Translations under genes and position numbers: made by a program
Shown: positions 24,880 to 31,553 of the stretch, piece after piece
Layout of the letters: each line of letters starts with the position of its first letter
Numbering within the stretch: position 1 is the first letter of the stretch
Origin: a virus
Length of the DNA stretch: 40,903 nucleotides
Virus record (IMG/VR): IMGVR_UViG_3300007775_000015
Location: 1-40,903 of that record
Strand: one strand, 5' to 3'
The notes under the pieces: generated by a model
The model's input: the letters and a program-made list of their open reading frames with translations, nothing else
Told to the model about the DNA's origin: nothing
Database searches by the model: none

Positions 24880-24955
24880 GAGTTATAATGGCTTCGCCGA
24901 ATGAGTAGGCAAGCACTGAGAAATCAGGTTTATAACCTTTCATTATATTTTTATT
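24870..24955 (+). ncRNA. Possible small structured RNA at box C
   Basis: TATAATGAAAG-A-GTTATAA (24870-24888) is complementary to TTATAACCTTTCATTATA (24930-24947): 18 pairs with one bulged A. Within are GGC-TTC-GCC (24890-24898) and CTGA-GAAA-TCAG (24916-24927), the latter with a GNRA tetraloop. A T-rich run follows (24948-24955). This gives a three-way-junction fold that ends like a terminator, just ahead of the next ribosome binding site. An attenuator or a short stand-alone RNA are both possible. Confidence 0.45.
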
Positions 24956-24976
24956 CTCTTGAAAGGAGAACGCACA

Positions 24977-25204
24977 ATGGACGAGATGGATAGACTTATC
25001 AAAGCACTTGACGATGGTAAGGACGATCTAGCTGGTAGACTGGCCGGAGATCTATTTCTTGCCAACAACTCCAGTCCGGACCAAAAGAAAGCTGAAGAGT
25101 TTGAAAGTAAATTTGGATATGAGGTTCGGTTTACTCTGGTTAAATCACTAGGTACTAATGTGGGTACCATATTTTATAAAAACAAACGAGTTCTATTCTC
25201 TTGA
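24977..25204 (+). CDS. Small accessory protein, paralogue of the gene at 25913
   Basis: 75 residues: helical acidic start MDEMDRLIKALDDGKDDLAG, then FESKFGYEVRFTLVKSLGTNVGTIFYKNKRVLF. The order AL...L.G.LF...P...F..K...GT.VG.I.F...LF is shared with the 76-residue protein at 25913, so the two are local duplicates. CTCTTGAAAGGAGA, the phage's consensus ribosome binding site, stands 7 bases before the ATG. Function unknown. Confidence 0.65.
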   Translation: MDEMDRLIKALDDGKDDLAGRLAGDLFLANNSSPDQKKAEEFESKFGYEVRFTLVKSLGTNVGTIFYKNKRVLFS

Positions 25205-25219
25205 AAGGAGAAAACCACA

Positions 25220-25432
25220 ATGGCAAGTATTTTTGCAATGAAACAACCAATTACGATATATTTCAGAAACGGAAGCAAAATAATAATGGAGTTCAAGTCT
25301 TTTGCTATAGTTGATCTCCTGTCAAATATTATAGGGCCAATTGAAGTGGTGCTTCGTGGAGTTGCAGATAACGATAGCGCCTTTCCAAATTACGAGTGGA
25401 AAGATGATAAATGGGAATGGAAAAAAGCGTAA
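25220..25432 (+). CDS. Small accessory protein of unknown function
   Basis: 70 residues, beta-rich start (ITIYFRNGSKIIMEFKSF) and a C-terminus rich in Trp, Asp and Lys (YEWKDDKWEWKKA). Consensus ribosome binding site CTCTTGAAAGGAGA at 25198. The stop shares a base with the next start (TAATG), so the next gene is translationally coupled. Confidence 0.65.
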   Translation: MASIFAMKQPITIYFRNGSKIIMEFKSFAIVDLLSNIIGPIEVVLRGVADNDSAFPNYEWKDDKWEWKKA

Positions 25433-25605
25433 TGACTCCATTACTTTTCGCGGTCCTGGCTCTTATATTTATTATAATATGTATAATCGATCCTCAAATT
25501 GCTATTTGGATCATTATTGTAGCCGTTATTATTCTCATCCTATATGGGATAGTTATACTGTTATCAGCAATTAACTGTTATATAGGACTCATATTAAACT
25601 GTTAG
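25432..25605 (+). CDS. Very hydrophobic two-span membrane protein
   Basis: 57 residues, almost entirely two membrane helices: LLFAVLALIFIIICII (about 4-19) and AIWIIIVAVIILILYGIVIL (about 24-43). Charged residues are nearly absent. The start overlaps the previous stop (TAATG) and has no independent ribosome binding site. Function unknown; a holin-like or membrane-modifying peptide is conceivable. Confidence 0.6.
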   Translation: MTPLLFAVLALIFIIICIIDPQIAIWIIIVAVIILILYGIVILLSAINCYIGLILNC

Positions 25606-25629
25606 TGTTATCTTGAAAGGAGACACACA

Positions 25630-25926
25630 ATGTTAGAAGAAGATGGTGATATTGTTTATGTAACAATTGGAGTTCCATTCAGTAGTATACCAATAATGGA
25701 AAAAGTAATGATATTTGTCGATCCCAAACGAACGCCAATACAAGCAGCAAAGGAATTAAGAAAGAATGTGGCTGATTCCATAGAAGATTACGGATGGGTT
25801 CGGGGAACGAACTTTAAACCGTCTGAGTTATATTACGAGATTTTTGAGAACCGTACGGACGAGAAACCAACGTTAATGTCTTTTAAGTCACCATATAGAA
25901 AGGAACACATTGATGGACGATCATGA
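25630..25926 (+). CDS. Small accessory protein of unknown function
   Basis: 98 residues with an alternating strand/helix pattern: DIVYVTIGVPFSSIPIMEKVMIFVD, TPIQAAKELRKNVADSIEDYGW, then a polar tail. No membrane segment and no motif I recognise. TCTTGAAAGGAGA stands 6 bases before the ATG. The last 14 bases overlap the next gene. Confidence 0.65.
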   Translation: MLEEDGDIVYVTIGVPFSSIPIMEKVMIFVDPKRTPIQAAKELRKNVADSIEDYGWVRGTNFKPSELYYEIFENRTDEKPTLMSFKSPYRKEHIDGRS

Positions 25927-26143
25927 TGCTCTGTTGGATGCTCTAAGAAAAAAAGACACCAAACAGGTAAATGCTCTTGGTGGCAATCTTCTATTTAGAA
26001 AGAACGGAGAGCCGAACGTTGTCGAAATTGATGTTTTTAGGAAGTACTCAAGGGCACAGGTTAACGTTAGACCTGGGTCATCCGTCGGAAGTATCATATT
26101 TAGAGGAATTAACTTTTTATTCTTCTCAAAGAAAAAGGAGTAA
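25913..26143 (+). CDS. Small accessory protein, paralogue of the gene at 24977
   Basis: 76 residues; MDDHDALLDALRKKDTKQVN, LGGNLLFRKNGEP, and RPGSSVGSIIFRGINFLFF align with the protein at 24977. The C-terminus is basic (SKKKE) where the other is cut short. I prefer ATG 25913; GAAAGGAA is 8 bases upstream. Confidence 0.6.
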   Translation: MDDHDALLDALRKKDTKQVNALGGNLLFRKNGEPNVVEIDVFRKYSRAQVNVRPGSSVGSIIFRGINFLFFSKKKE

Positions 26144-26146
26144 CCA

Positions 26147-26506
26147 ATGAACGATCCACAACAAAACCCACCTGAAGACAAAAGTTATTTGGAAGATCCG
26201 GAAGCTTTAGGAAAGAGCTTTACAAAGCTATCGAAGTCGGTTAGCGAATTAGCCAAATCGTTTGCTGTTCTTTCTTCTATATTTCCCAATCTGAATCTTG
26301 ATGCTGTACCACATAGAGTTCATAGCTCTCAATTAGGAAAGACGAGAAAAGGTGCAACCCATGTGGTCAATCCAACCTTCCTATCACGTCAAGTTCTTCC
26401 TATCTCACCCGCACAGTATCGACGGTATCACTTTGGAAATCCAAAAAAGTGGCAAACAAAACAAGCGAAAACAAACAAGAAAGTAGAAGGTCTCTATGCA
26501 AACTAA
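26147..26506 (+). CDS. Accessory protein of unknown function
   Basis: 119 residues. A polar N-terminus (QQNPPEDKSYLEDPEALG) is followed by an amphipathic helix (FTKLSKSVSELAKSFAVLSSI) and a basic, Pro/Gln-rich C-terminal half (RRYHFGNPKKWQTKQAKTNK). The basic half suggests nucleic acid or membrane-surface contact, as an inference only. AAAAAGGAG precedes the start. Overlaps the next gene by 11 bases. Confidence 0.6.
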   Translation: MNDPQQNPPEDKSYLEDPEALGKSFTKLSKSVSELAKSFAVLSSIFPNLNLDAVPHRVHSSQLGKTRKGATHVVNPTFLSRQVLPISPAQYRRYHFGNPKKWQTKQAKTNKKVEGLYAN

Positions 26507-27278
26507 TGCTATTATATCAACCACTAGACAGCTTGGGAAGAGTATTGCAAGAAACTCACCAACCATCTTAACTAGTCTGGGTGTCGTTGGTTTAATTGGA
26601 ACGGTTGTTTTAGCAGTAAAAGCAACACCGAGAGCAATGATGATCCTAGCTCAGGAAAAGATGTATAGAGACGAAGAAGTACACGATCCAAACTACGAAC
26701 TTCCTATCGAAGTAAACGACGCGATTTCTCTAACGTGGAAATGTTATATTCCAACTACAGCGATGGGTCTAATTACGATCGGATGTATCGTGGGTGCGAA
26801 TCATATTTCATTACGACGCAATGCTGCTCTGGTTAGTCTATTTTCACTTACGGAGCAGGCGCTCAAAGAATACCAAGCAAAGGTTGTAGAGCAAGTTGGA
26901 CCTGCGAAAGAGGAAAAAATCCGCGGGGAGATCGCCCAGGAAAAGCTTAACAAAAAGCCTATGGACGAAAAGACTGTTATCTTAACTGGAAAAGGATCTT
27001 TCCTATGCTTTGATTCCTTCTCGGCAAGATATTTTAGAAGCGATGCGGAAGAACTCCGCAAAGCTGAAAACATATTTAACCAAAAATTGCTAAGAGAGGG
27101 GTGGCTTGGTATCAACGAGTTCTATGATATTATTGAGCTAGATCCAATAGAACTAGGAGATGAGATGGGTTGGATTGCTGAGAGAAACTTGATGGAACTT
27201 AAGTATACAACAAAGTTAGCCTCAGACGACGAGCCATGTCTCGTTATAGAATACTACGTTAGTCCACATCATATTTAG
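26496..27278 (+). CDS. DUF6353-type membrane protein (first paralogue)
   Basis: 260 residues. Two membrane spans: TSLGVVGLIGTVVLAVKA (about 26-43) and TAMGLITIGCIVGANHISLR (about 88-107), with a helix between them and a large soluble C-terminal domain (about 125-260) with SFLCFDSFSARYFRSDAEE, LLREGWLGINEFYDII and DEMGWIAER. The same plan appears at 31712, where SARYF is matched by SIYSRFF and GLPHSPEGQLVGW by LDPIELGDEMGW. I link both to the phage family DUF6353 from memory of its pattern. The family function is unknown. Confidence 0.7.
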   Translation: MQTNAIISTTRQLGKSIARNSPTILTSLGVVGLIGTVVLAVKATPRAMMILAQEKMYRDEEVHDPNYELPIEVNDAISLTWKCYIPTTAMGLITIGCIVGANHISLRRNAALVSLFSLTEQALKEYQAKVVEQVGPAKEEKIRGEIAQEKLNKKPMDEKTVILTGKGSFLCFDSFSARYFRSDAEELRKAENIFNQKLLREGWLGINEFYDIIELDPIELGDEMGWIAERNLMELKYTTKLASDDEPCLVIEYYVSPHHI

Positions 27279-27288
27279 GAGATAAACA

Positions 27289-27555
27289 ATGGAAGCCCCA
27301 GAAGGACCCTCACAGATGATAGGTTCGTTCTCCCTGATCGAGCGGTTGGAAAAAGCAATTAGAGTTCCAGCATCAGTTGTTCTCGGTCTAAGTGGAAATA
27401 AAAAACTCTTAGTTGCTATTGCACAGACACATTATCCGGTTTATACAGCAACATATAGTGTGTCATTAGACGAACTACTGTCAACCAGAATGAGCAGTGA
27501 AGACTATATAGCCGCCGCAGCCGTATATTTATCCAAGGAGCTTATGAAACCTTGA
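27289..27555 (+). CDS. Small accessory protein of unknown function
   Basis: 88 residues, mildly hydrophobic in the middle (VPASVVLGLSGNKKLLVAIAQ) but probably soluble, ending in a helix AAAAVYLSKELMKP. No motif recognised. It starts 10 bases after the DUF6353-type gene with AGGAG upstream and ends just before promoter-like box D, so it closes that transcription unit. Confidence 0.6.
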   Translation: MEAPEGPSQMIGSFSLIERLEKAIRVPASVVLGLSGNKKLLVAIAQTHYPVYTATYSVSLDELLSTRMSSEDYIAAAAVYLSKELMKP

Positions 27556-27560
27556 TCAGC

Positions 27561-27589
27561 TCGCAGAATTTACAACTCCTATAATGAAA
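27561..27589 (+). promoter_or_regulatory. Phage promoter-like box D
   Basis: TCGCA (27561-27565), TTTACAACTCC, TATAAT (27580-27585), GAAA. From 27571 on, 39 bases are identical to box A including the AAGGAGA ribosome binding site, so promoter and leader were duplicated together. Confidence 0.65.
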
Positions 27590-27614
27590 CCAAATCAATC
27601 ATAAGGAGATCAAA

Positions 27615-27794
27615 ATGTTAGAATCATTTAAGAACAAAGTGACCAGTCAGGCTTTCAAAGACAACGCAAGAGAGATCGCAACCCAAGTTGTAACCATGTT
27701 AGTGGTTACCACAGCGGTAAAGGTCGTAACCTTCGTTGCCATTGCAGGCACAAAGGCACTCATCGAAGAGATGACAACAAAATCTGCTGAGTAA
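27615..27794 (+). CDS. Small single-span membrane protein
   Basis: 59 residues: basic helical start ESFKNKVTSQAFKDNAREIA, one hydrophobic helix (about 25-49, VVTMLVVTTAVKVVTFVAIAG) and an acidic end. It forms a one-gene unit: promoter-like box D, AAGGAG 6 bases before the ATG, and a strong terminator 14 bases after the stop. The spacing and unit plan copy those of the gene at 24181. Function unknown. Confidence 0.7.
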   Translation: MLESFKNKVTSQAFKDNAREIATQVVTMLVVTTAVKVVTFVAIAGTKALIEEMTTKSAE

Positions 27795-27808
27795 GTTGGC
27801 TAGATAGG

Positions 27809-27845
27809 GGTTCATGGAAACATGGACCTTTATCTTTTCTTTTTT
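27809..27845 (+). terminator. Intrinsic terminator with GAAA tetraloop
   Basis: GGTTCATG (27809-27816) pairs with CATGGACC (27821-27828), one G-T pair, closed by a GAAA tetraloop and followed by TTTATCTTTTCTTTTTT. Among the best terminators in the window. Confidence 0.88.
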
Positions 27846-27915
27846 ACCCGATAGCCAAAAGAGAAGGTGGTAGCCTGCTCTGTCGGTATATTCTCTTGAA
27901 AGGAGAAAACAAATC

Positions 27916-28125
27916 ATGCCTGTATGTAATGAAACACATGGAGATCCAAAACATCCGGCAAAACATTATTATATTGCCGGTGCTTGCATTCATAACTCTA
28001 GGGTTACTATTGGGTTTCTGAGCCTTCTCCGTCAATCCTATCCTTATTTTCATGGGGATACCTATGTCAAATCAATAAAGATGCAAAAGACACCAATCAC
28101 GTCTGAGCTCCCAAGATCTAGGTAG
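27916..28125 (+). CDS. Small accessory protein of unknown function
   Basis: 69 residues. It has three histidines and two cysteines in the first half (CNETHGDPKHPAKHYYIAGACIH), a metal-knuckle-like arrangement, and a basic C-terminus (SIKMQKTPITSELPRSR). A zinc-binding role is possible but unproven. Consensus ribosome binding site CTCTTGAAAGGAGA at 27893, 9 bases before the ATG. Confidence 0.55.
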   Translation: MPVCNETHGDPKHPAKHYYIAGACIHNSRVTIGFLSLLRQSYPYFHGDTYVKSIKMQKTPITSELPRSR

Positions 28126-28133
28126 AACATGTT

Positions 28134-28304
28134 ATGAAAAATCAACTGCTATACAAAGGTCGTTTCTACTGGGAAATTCAGATAGCCTTCGTTGTTCTTA
28201 TGTGGCAGCACACAAAAAAAGAAGATCGTCCCACCAAATCACGTGGAATTCGTCTTGGTCGCTTTGTTGTGTGGATCGATAGTCAGTGGAGAAAAAAATC
28301 ATGA
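28134..28304 (+). CDS. Small basic protein of unknown function
   Basis: 56 residues: a hydrophobic aromatic N-terminal half (YKGRFYWEIQIAFVVLMWQH) and a basic C-terminal half (RPTKSRGIRLGRFVVWIDSQWRKKS). Its stop overlaps the next start (ATGA). The ribosome binding site is weak. Short, but it sits in an unbroken chain of overlapping small genes. Confidence 0.5.
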   Translation: MKNQLLYKGRFYWEIQIAFVVLMWQHTKKEDRPTKSRGIRLGRFVVWIDSQWRKKS

Positions 28305-28474
28305 CCGGTACATCCAAGAAGACCCAAGTTCCAAAGACAAAAGGCAATGGTAAAGTACATCCGATGCCTTCCGGACCATCCCCAAAAGTTCGAACAAACT
28401 TCATAAAGAAGATCCGGCAAATCAATAAGAAGAAACAGAAAAAGAAACCAGGAGAAAATAAACATGTCACGTAA
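28301..28474 (+). CDS. Small lysine-rich protein
   Basis: 57 residues, very basic (TSKKTQVPKTKGNGK; KKIRQINKKKQKKKPG). I chose ATG 28301, with GGAG 9 bases upstream and an ATGA overlap, over an upstream in-frame GTG at 28286. Probably nucleic acid-binding by charge. First of three successive very basic mini-proteins. Confidence 0.55.
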   Translation: MTGTSKKTQVPKTKGNGKVHPMPSGPSPKVRTNFIKKIRQINKKKQKKKPGENKHVT

Positions 28475-28604
28475 TACAAATGGTAACTCGGTGAAGAACC
28501 GACGGCGTAACCAGGTTATGCTAAAAGGTCGTCGCTGCCGGATTCGTAGAGGTATGCACCCTCGCCGAGGACCTGGTAGAACGGCTCATGGACGACGCGG
28601 ATAA
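28464..28604 (+). CDS. Small arginine-rich protein
   Basis: 46 residues with about a third arginine (KNRRRNQVMLKGRRCRIRRG; PRRGPGRTAHGRRG). The composition recalls ribosomal protein L34 or protamine-like peptides, but no family match is claimed. CAGGAG ends 9 bases before the ATG, and the start overlaps the previous gene by 11 bases. Confidence 0.55.
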   Translation: MSRNTNGNSVKNRRRNQVMLKGRRCRIRRGMHPRRGPGRTAHGRRG

Positions 28605-28628
28605 ATCTAATAAGAAAGGAGGTTAATC

Positions 28629-28712
28629 ATGGGAAAGAAAACACCAAAGCCCAAGGGTGGAAATAGTGGTTCTACAAAAGGCTCAACCAAAGGCCCAAAG
28701 AAACCTCGATAG
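28629..28712 (+). CDS. 27-residue Lys/Gly/Pro-rich mini-protein
   Basis: 27 residues of low complexity (GKKTPKPKGGNSGSTKGS, ending GPKKPR). AAGAAAGGAGG with good spacing is the reason to call it. Third of the run of basic mini-proteins. Confidence 0.5.
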   Translation: MGKKTPKPKGGNSGSTKGSTKGPKKPR

Positions 28713-28785
28713 ATTTAGATGATCATATGTACGAAACTTGCGCGGTCAGACGGGATAAATAACTGACTTGGCTGTCCTTAGAGAC

Positions 28786-28914
28786 ATGTGGACTATGACT
28801 ATACTTGATTGGATATTTGTTTGGTTTTCCCCCTTCGATATTTGGGTGGTAACAAATCTTCTCCTCCTCCTGACGCCAGAACGATATCTGGCAGAAACCA
28901 ATTGGGTATATTGA
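28786..28914 (+). CDS. Possible 42-residue hydrophobic peptide
   Basis: 42 codons rich in Trp, Phe and Leu (ILDWIFVWFSPFDIWVVTNL; then LLLLTPERYLAET). It would be one membrane span. There is no ribosome binding site, so it is doubtful. It contains a perfect DNA hairpin GCCAGA-ACGATA-TCTGGC. The rest of the gap 28713-28967 shows nothing I can name. Confidence 0.25.
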   Translation: MWTMTILDWIFVWFSPFDIWVVTNLLLLLTPERYLAETNWVY

Positions 28915-28967
28915 TACCGTGCCGGTGCGAAACCGACCGCAAGTTTTATTTCTTGAAAAGGAGAAAC

Positions 28968-29153
28968 ATGAAAGAACCGTTTCGTTTTACAGTTAGTTCA
29001 TTACTTGCAATTGTGAGCTGGCTTAGCATGGTGGCCGTAATATGGTTGATGGTTTTTGAGGTCATAACCAGATCCATTCAATCTTGGGCATTCATGCTTA
29101 TATTCTTGTTAATTGGAACGCTATCCGGTGCCATCTATAGGTATAACGGGTAG
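28968..29153 (+). CDS. Two-span membrane mini-protein
   Basis: 61 residues with two transmembrane helices: VSSLLAIVSWLSMVAVIWLMVF (about 8-29) and WAFMLIFLLIGTLSGAIY (about 40-57). Start chosen at ATG 28968 because TCTTGAAAAGGAGA lies 4 bases upstream; an open frame extends back to 28809 without any ribosome binding site. Function unknown. Confidence 0.65.
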   Translation: MKEPFRFTVSSLLAIVSWLSMVAVIWLMVFEVITRSIQSWAFMLIFLLIGTLSGAIYRYNG

Positions 29154-29178
29154 GCAGTTCCAAAACTAATTGAAATTG

Positions 29179-29198
29179 AGGACTACGACTGTGGTCTT
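29179..29198 (+). terminator. Hairpin, weak terminator candidate
   Basis: AGGACTAC (29179-29186) pairs with GTGGTCTT (29191-29198), loop GACT. The following bases are A/T-rich but not a T-run. Confidence 0.3.
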
Positions 29199-29234
29199 TA
29201 ATAATAAAAAAACTTAAAAGGAGAAATACAGAAC

Positions 29235-29417
29235 ATGAACGAAAAACTTGCAAGCTTATGGAATAAGGTCGTTGAACACAAGGAAGCCGTTATTCGTACC
29301 ACCGCGATCGTTGTTGGTGCAGGAATTGGTATCGCTATTGCCGCTGTTGTGATCAACAATCAGAGCGAGTCCTTTGAAGAAGAGGCTGAGCTCGAGGAAG
29401 TCGCCGACGAAGAGTAA
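29235..29417 (+). CDS. Small single-span membrane protein with acidic tail
   Basis: 60 residues: helical basic start, one glycine-rich span TAIVVGAGIGIAIAAVVI (about 23-40) and a strongly acidic C-terminus (SFEEEAELEEVADEE). C/G-ending codons are more frequent than in neighbours, as in the other well-expressed phage genes. After the stop, CCCGG and CCGGG (about 29424-29452) can pair, but without a T-run. Confidence 0.65.
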   Translation: MNEKLASLWNKVVEHKEAVIRTTAIVVGAGIGIAIAAVVINNQSESFEEEAELEEVADEE

Positions 29418-29482
29418 CATCATGTCCCGGTCTCTGTCGAAGGGGGCCGGGTCTATATTCTCTTGAAAGGAGAAAGTTCACA

Positions 29483-29737
29483 ATGAATTTATTATCTGTT
29501 ACTAAAGCAGTTCTTAGTCTCATAACCTCTACTGGTGTTGGGAATATTGTTGGAAACGTCGTAAGAGTAAGTACTCCTGCAAATCAGAGCACATTCAACA
29601 AGATCACAACAACTGTTGCGTCTTTTGTTCTGACGGGGATGATAGCTGACAAAGCGACCGAATACTTAAACGAACAGATCGACGGTATATTTGAAACGAA
29701 GTCCAAGCCTGTCGAACAGTCTACGGACGCGTCATAA
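29483..29737 (+). CDS. Small membrane-associated protein
   Basis: 84 residues. Hydrophobic N-terminal segment (LLSVTKAVLSLITSTGVGNIVGN) and a second (TTTVASFVLTGMIADKA), then EYLNEQIDGIF and a polar tail. Two weak spans or membrane-lining helices. CTCTTGAAAGGAGA at 29460 stands upstream. Function unknown; it fits the run of membrane mini-proteins around the DUF6353-type genes. Confidence 0.6.
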   Translation: MNLLSVTKAVLSLITSTGVGNIVGNVVRVSTPANQSTFNKITTTVASFVLTGMIADKATEYLNEQIDGIFETKSKPVEQSTDAS

Positions 29738-29740
29738 ACA

Positions 29741-29751
29741 TATGCTATAAT
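29741..29751 (+). promoter_or_regulatory. Extended -10 promoter candidate
   Basis: TATGCTATAAT holds TGnTATAAT, an extended -10 for a host sigma70-type holoenzyme, in the gap before the gene at 29801. No -35 is visible, and the TCGCA/TACAACTCC parts of boxes A-D are absent. A small hairpin AAGAG-CACAAA-CTCTT follows at 29754-29769. Confidence 0.4.
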
Positions 29752-29800
29752 AGAAGAGCACAAACTCTTTTATATTTTCATCTTGAAAGGATGCAAAAAC

Positions 29801-30268
29801 ATGGACATAAAGTACACAATACTCGATGAACTTGAAAATCAGATGCGTGAAAAACACGACAACGAATGGCGTATTCTTCGGTTGTTGGAGTACACCACGA
29901 ATCTTGTTATTACAGGATCTCGATATTTTGGAGTTGAAACTCCGGAATCAACATATGACTTCTTCATAGAAGCAAGAAAGATGAACGGTTTAGGCCTATA
30001 TGATAGATTCATAAGTCTTGGTTTTGAAACATTGGATTCCCCTTCAAACTATGATAAAGATCCATCAAATCTATATGTGCTTCAATATAGAGGAACCTTC
30101 ACGGTTGACATTCAAGTCATTCGCAGTGAGTGGTTTGAAAGAAAGCTTGAAGCTCGCATGTTGATTAAAGATGCATATGACACCTGCAAGGCCGCAATGT
30201 TATATTTAACATCAGAACAGATCGGTATGCTTTGGCGAGATGTCATGGCTACTGGTGCAATGGGATAA
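29801..30268 (+). CDS. Nucleotidyltransferase-fold protein, active site possibly degenerate
   Basis: 155 residues. LVITGSRYFGVETPESTYDFFIEA (residues 35-58) matches the GS(x)nD-x-D signature of the minimal nucleotidyltransferase fold, with G39-S40 and D53. The position of the first metal-binding aspartate (usually SDxDF) is threonine 51. A third acidic residue may be D103 in FTVDIQVI. So it could be an inactive or altered nucleotidyltransferase. I start at ATG 29801, 9 bases after GAAAGGA. It forms its own unit: promoter candidate upstream, strong terminator downstream. Confidence 0.6.
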   Translation: MDIKYTILDELENQMREKHDNEWRILRLLEYTTNLVITGSRYFGVETPESTYDFFIEARKMNGLGLYDRFISLGFETLDSPSNYDKDPSNLYVLQYRGTFTVDIQVIRSEWFERKLEARMLIKDAYDTCKAAMLYLTSEQIGMLWRDVMATGAMG

Positions 30269-30274
30269 CCACAT

Positions 30275-30306
30275 AAAAAGGAAGTGTATACAAGCACTTC
30301 TTTTTT
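30275..30306 (+). terminator. Intrinsic terminator
   Basis: AAAAAGGAAGTG (30275-30286) pairs with CACTTCTTTTTT (30295-30306) with one mismatch, 8-nt loop, ending in six T. The A-tract/T-tract also makes it usable in both directions. Confidence 0.88.
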
Positions 30307-30338
30307 GCGAATCATATTCTTAAAAGGAGAAAACCACA

Positions 30339-30869
30339 ATGTTAAACATAACATCTATCACGCCAGTTTATAAAAAGACTGGTGATAACGAAGAAATAGG
30401 AACAATGTTTGAAATATTTGTTCCTGATAATGATATACGCGCAATGTCTGACAAATTAAATACGGAAACACTACGGAGAGCCGCCCAAGGAGATGAAGAT
30501 CCTATATTTCTTCTTCGTACATTGCTTCATATTGCTTACACAATGAAATTTAGAGACTCCGATCCATTTGCAATTAACTGGGAGATTCTAGATAATGAAC
30601 TAAAAACTCGTAAGGCATACGTTGGAGATGGCAGTGGTGCCGGTACTATAAATGGTAGTTCCGTAGTTGGAGAACTAAAGGAACACGCAAAAGATAAACA
30701 CGAACCAATATTAGATTTAAGTAATCTATATGTAAATCATTTAGTAATGAATCTTGAAAATCGATCCATCGCCAACATATTAGAATTCTTAGGACGGTAC
30801 TGTGGATTTGGATCTATTGGCTTATATATTTTAGAAAAGATAAAAGGCGGTGAAGATGACCAAAATTAA
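30339..30869 (+). CDS. Accessory protein of unknown function
   Basis: 176 residues, soluble. The early part has EIGTMFEIFVPDNDIRAMSDKL, followed by a helical region DEDPIFLLRTLLHIAYTMKF, and a Gly-rich loop (VGDGSGAGTINGSS) before two C-terminal helices (LVMNLENRSIANILEFLGRY). No motif assigned. AAAAGGAGA stands 7 bases before the ATG. It overlaps the next gene by 14 bases. Confidence 0.65.
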   Translation: MLNITSITPVYKKTGDNEEIGTMFEIFVPDNDIRAMSDKLNTETLRRAAQGDEDPIFLLRTLLHIAYTMKFRDSDPFAINWEILDNELKTRKAYVGDGSGAGTINGSSVVGELKEHAKDKHEPILDLSNLYVNHLVMNLENRSIANILEFLGRYCGFGSIGLYILEKIKGGEDDQN

Positions 30870-31551
30870 TGCGGATCTTCCTGGAAATTCGAAGGCAAGT
30901 AGGCGAGCTGCTCCCGTTAGAGGAAAAACAGCAAGACCTCGTAAATCTCCAGAAAAGACAATTATATCCGAAACAGTACGAACTCGACCAGTTAGTCGGG
31001 CGTCCGGAATTGTACGAAAACCAACCTTTATCCAATCAATAGCAAAGAGCTTTGTTGGGGAAGGGGTCCAAAGCGTTGGTGCCTATATTTTGTATGATGT
31101 ACTGATCCCAGCAGCTAAGACCACAATCCAGGACATGATTATATCTGGTATTGATATGCTACTGTATGGTGAGGTACGATCTGGTAGTAAGTCAAGAAGT
31201 CGAGGCGATTCGCATGGACAAGTGAGTTATGGGAACTTCTACAAAAGAGGTGGTGGAAGGCCCGAACCAAAGTACGCACACCCAAAAACAATAGCCATGG
31301 GAAATAGGTTTGAACTCGATGAGATATATTTTCGATATGGCAATGAGGCGTCAGATGTTCTTGAAAGCATGATGGAGTTACTCGAACAATACGATGAGGT
31401 TACAGTTACAGATTACTACGACCTCGCCGGTGTTGATGGCGCTACGTGGGCACATAACAAATACGGTTGGAAAGATCTAACTAAATCGTTTTGCACTCAC
31501 ACACGAAATGGTTATGCCATCGTTCTTCCTGAACCAATGGAACTTGACTAA
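30856..31551 (+). CDS. Conserved phage protein with basic disordered N-terminus
   Basis: 231 residues. The first 55 are basic and disordered (SKASRRAAPVRGKTARPRKS). A hydrophobic helix VGAYILYDVLIPAAKTTIQDM (about 73-93) and a C-terminal domain (DEIYFRYGNEASDVLESMME, VTVTDYYDLAGVDGATWAHN, KYGWKDL) follow. I recall similar proteins in other phage accessory blocks but know no function. The C-terminal part looks like a folded winged or RRM-sized domain. Start ATG 30856 is preferred to GTG 30850. Confidence 0.65.
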   Translation: MTKINADLPGNSKASRRAAPVRGKTARPRKSPEKTIISETVRTRPVSRASGIVRKPTFIQSIAKSFVGEGVQSVGAYILYDVLIPAAKTTIQDMIISGIDMLLYGEVRSGSKSRSRGDSHGQVSYGNFYKRGGGRPEPKYAHPKTIAMGNRFELDEIYFRYGNEASDVLESMMELLEQYDEVTVTDYYDLAGVDGATWAHNKYGWKDLTKSFCTHTRNGYAIVLPEPMELD

Positions 31552-31553
31552 TC

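Noticed and set aside
25341-25574. 77-codon plus-strand frame
   Set aside because: Overlaps two better-supported genes (25220 and 25432) in another frame and has no ribosome binding site.
28915-28952. Cobalamin-riboswitch-like string (GCCGGTGCGAAACCG)
   Set aside because: Only a short resemblance; the rest of the riboswitch core is missing and the next gene is not a cobalamin gene.
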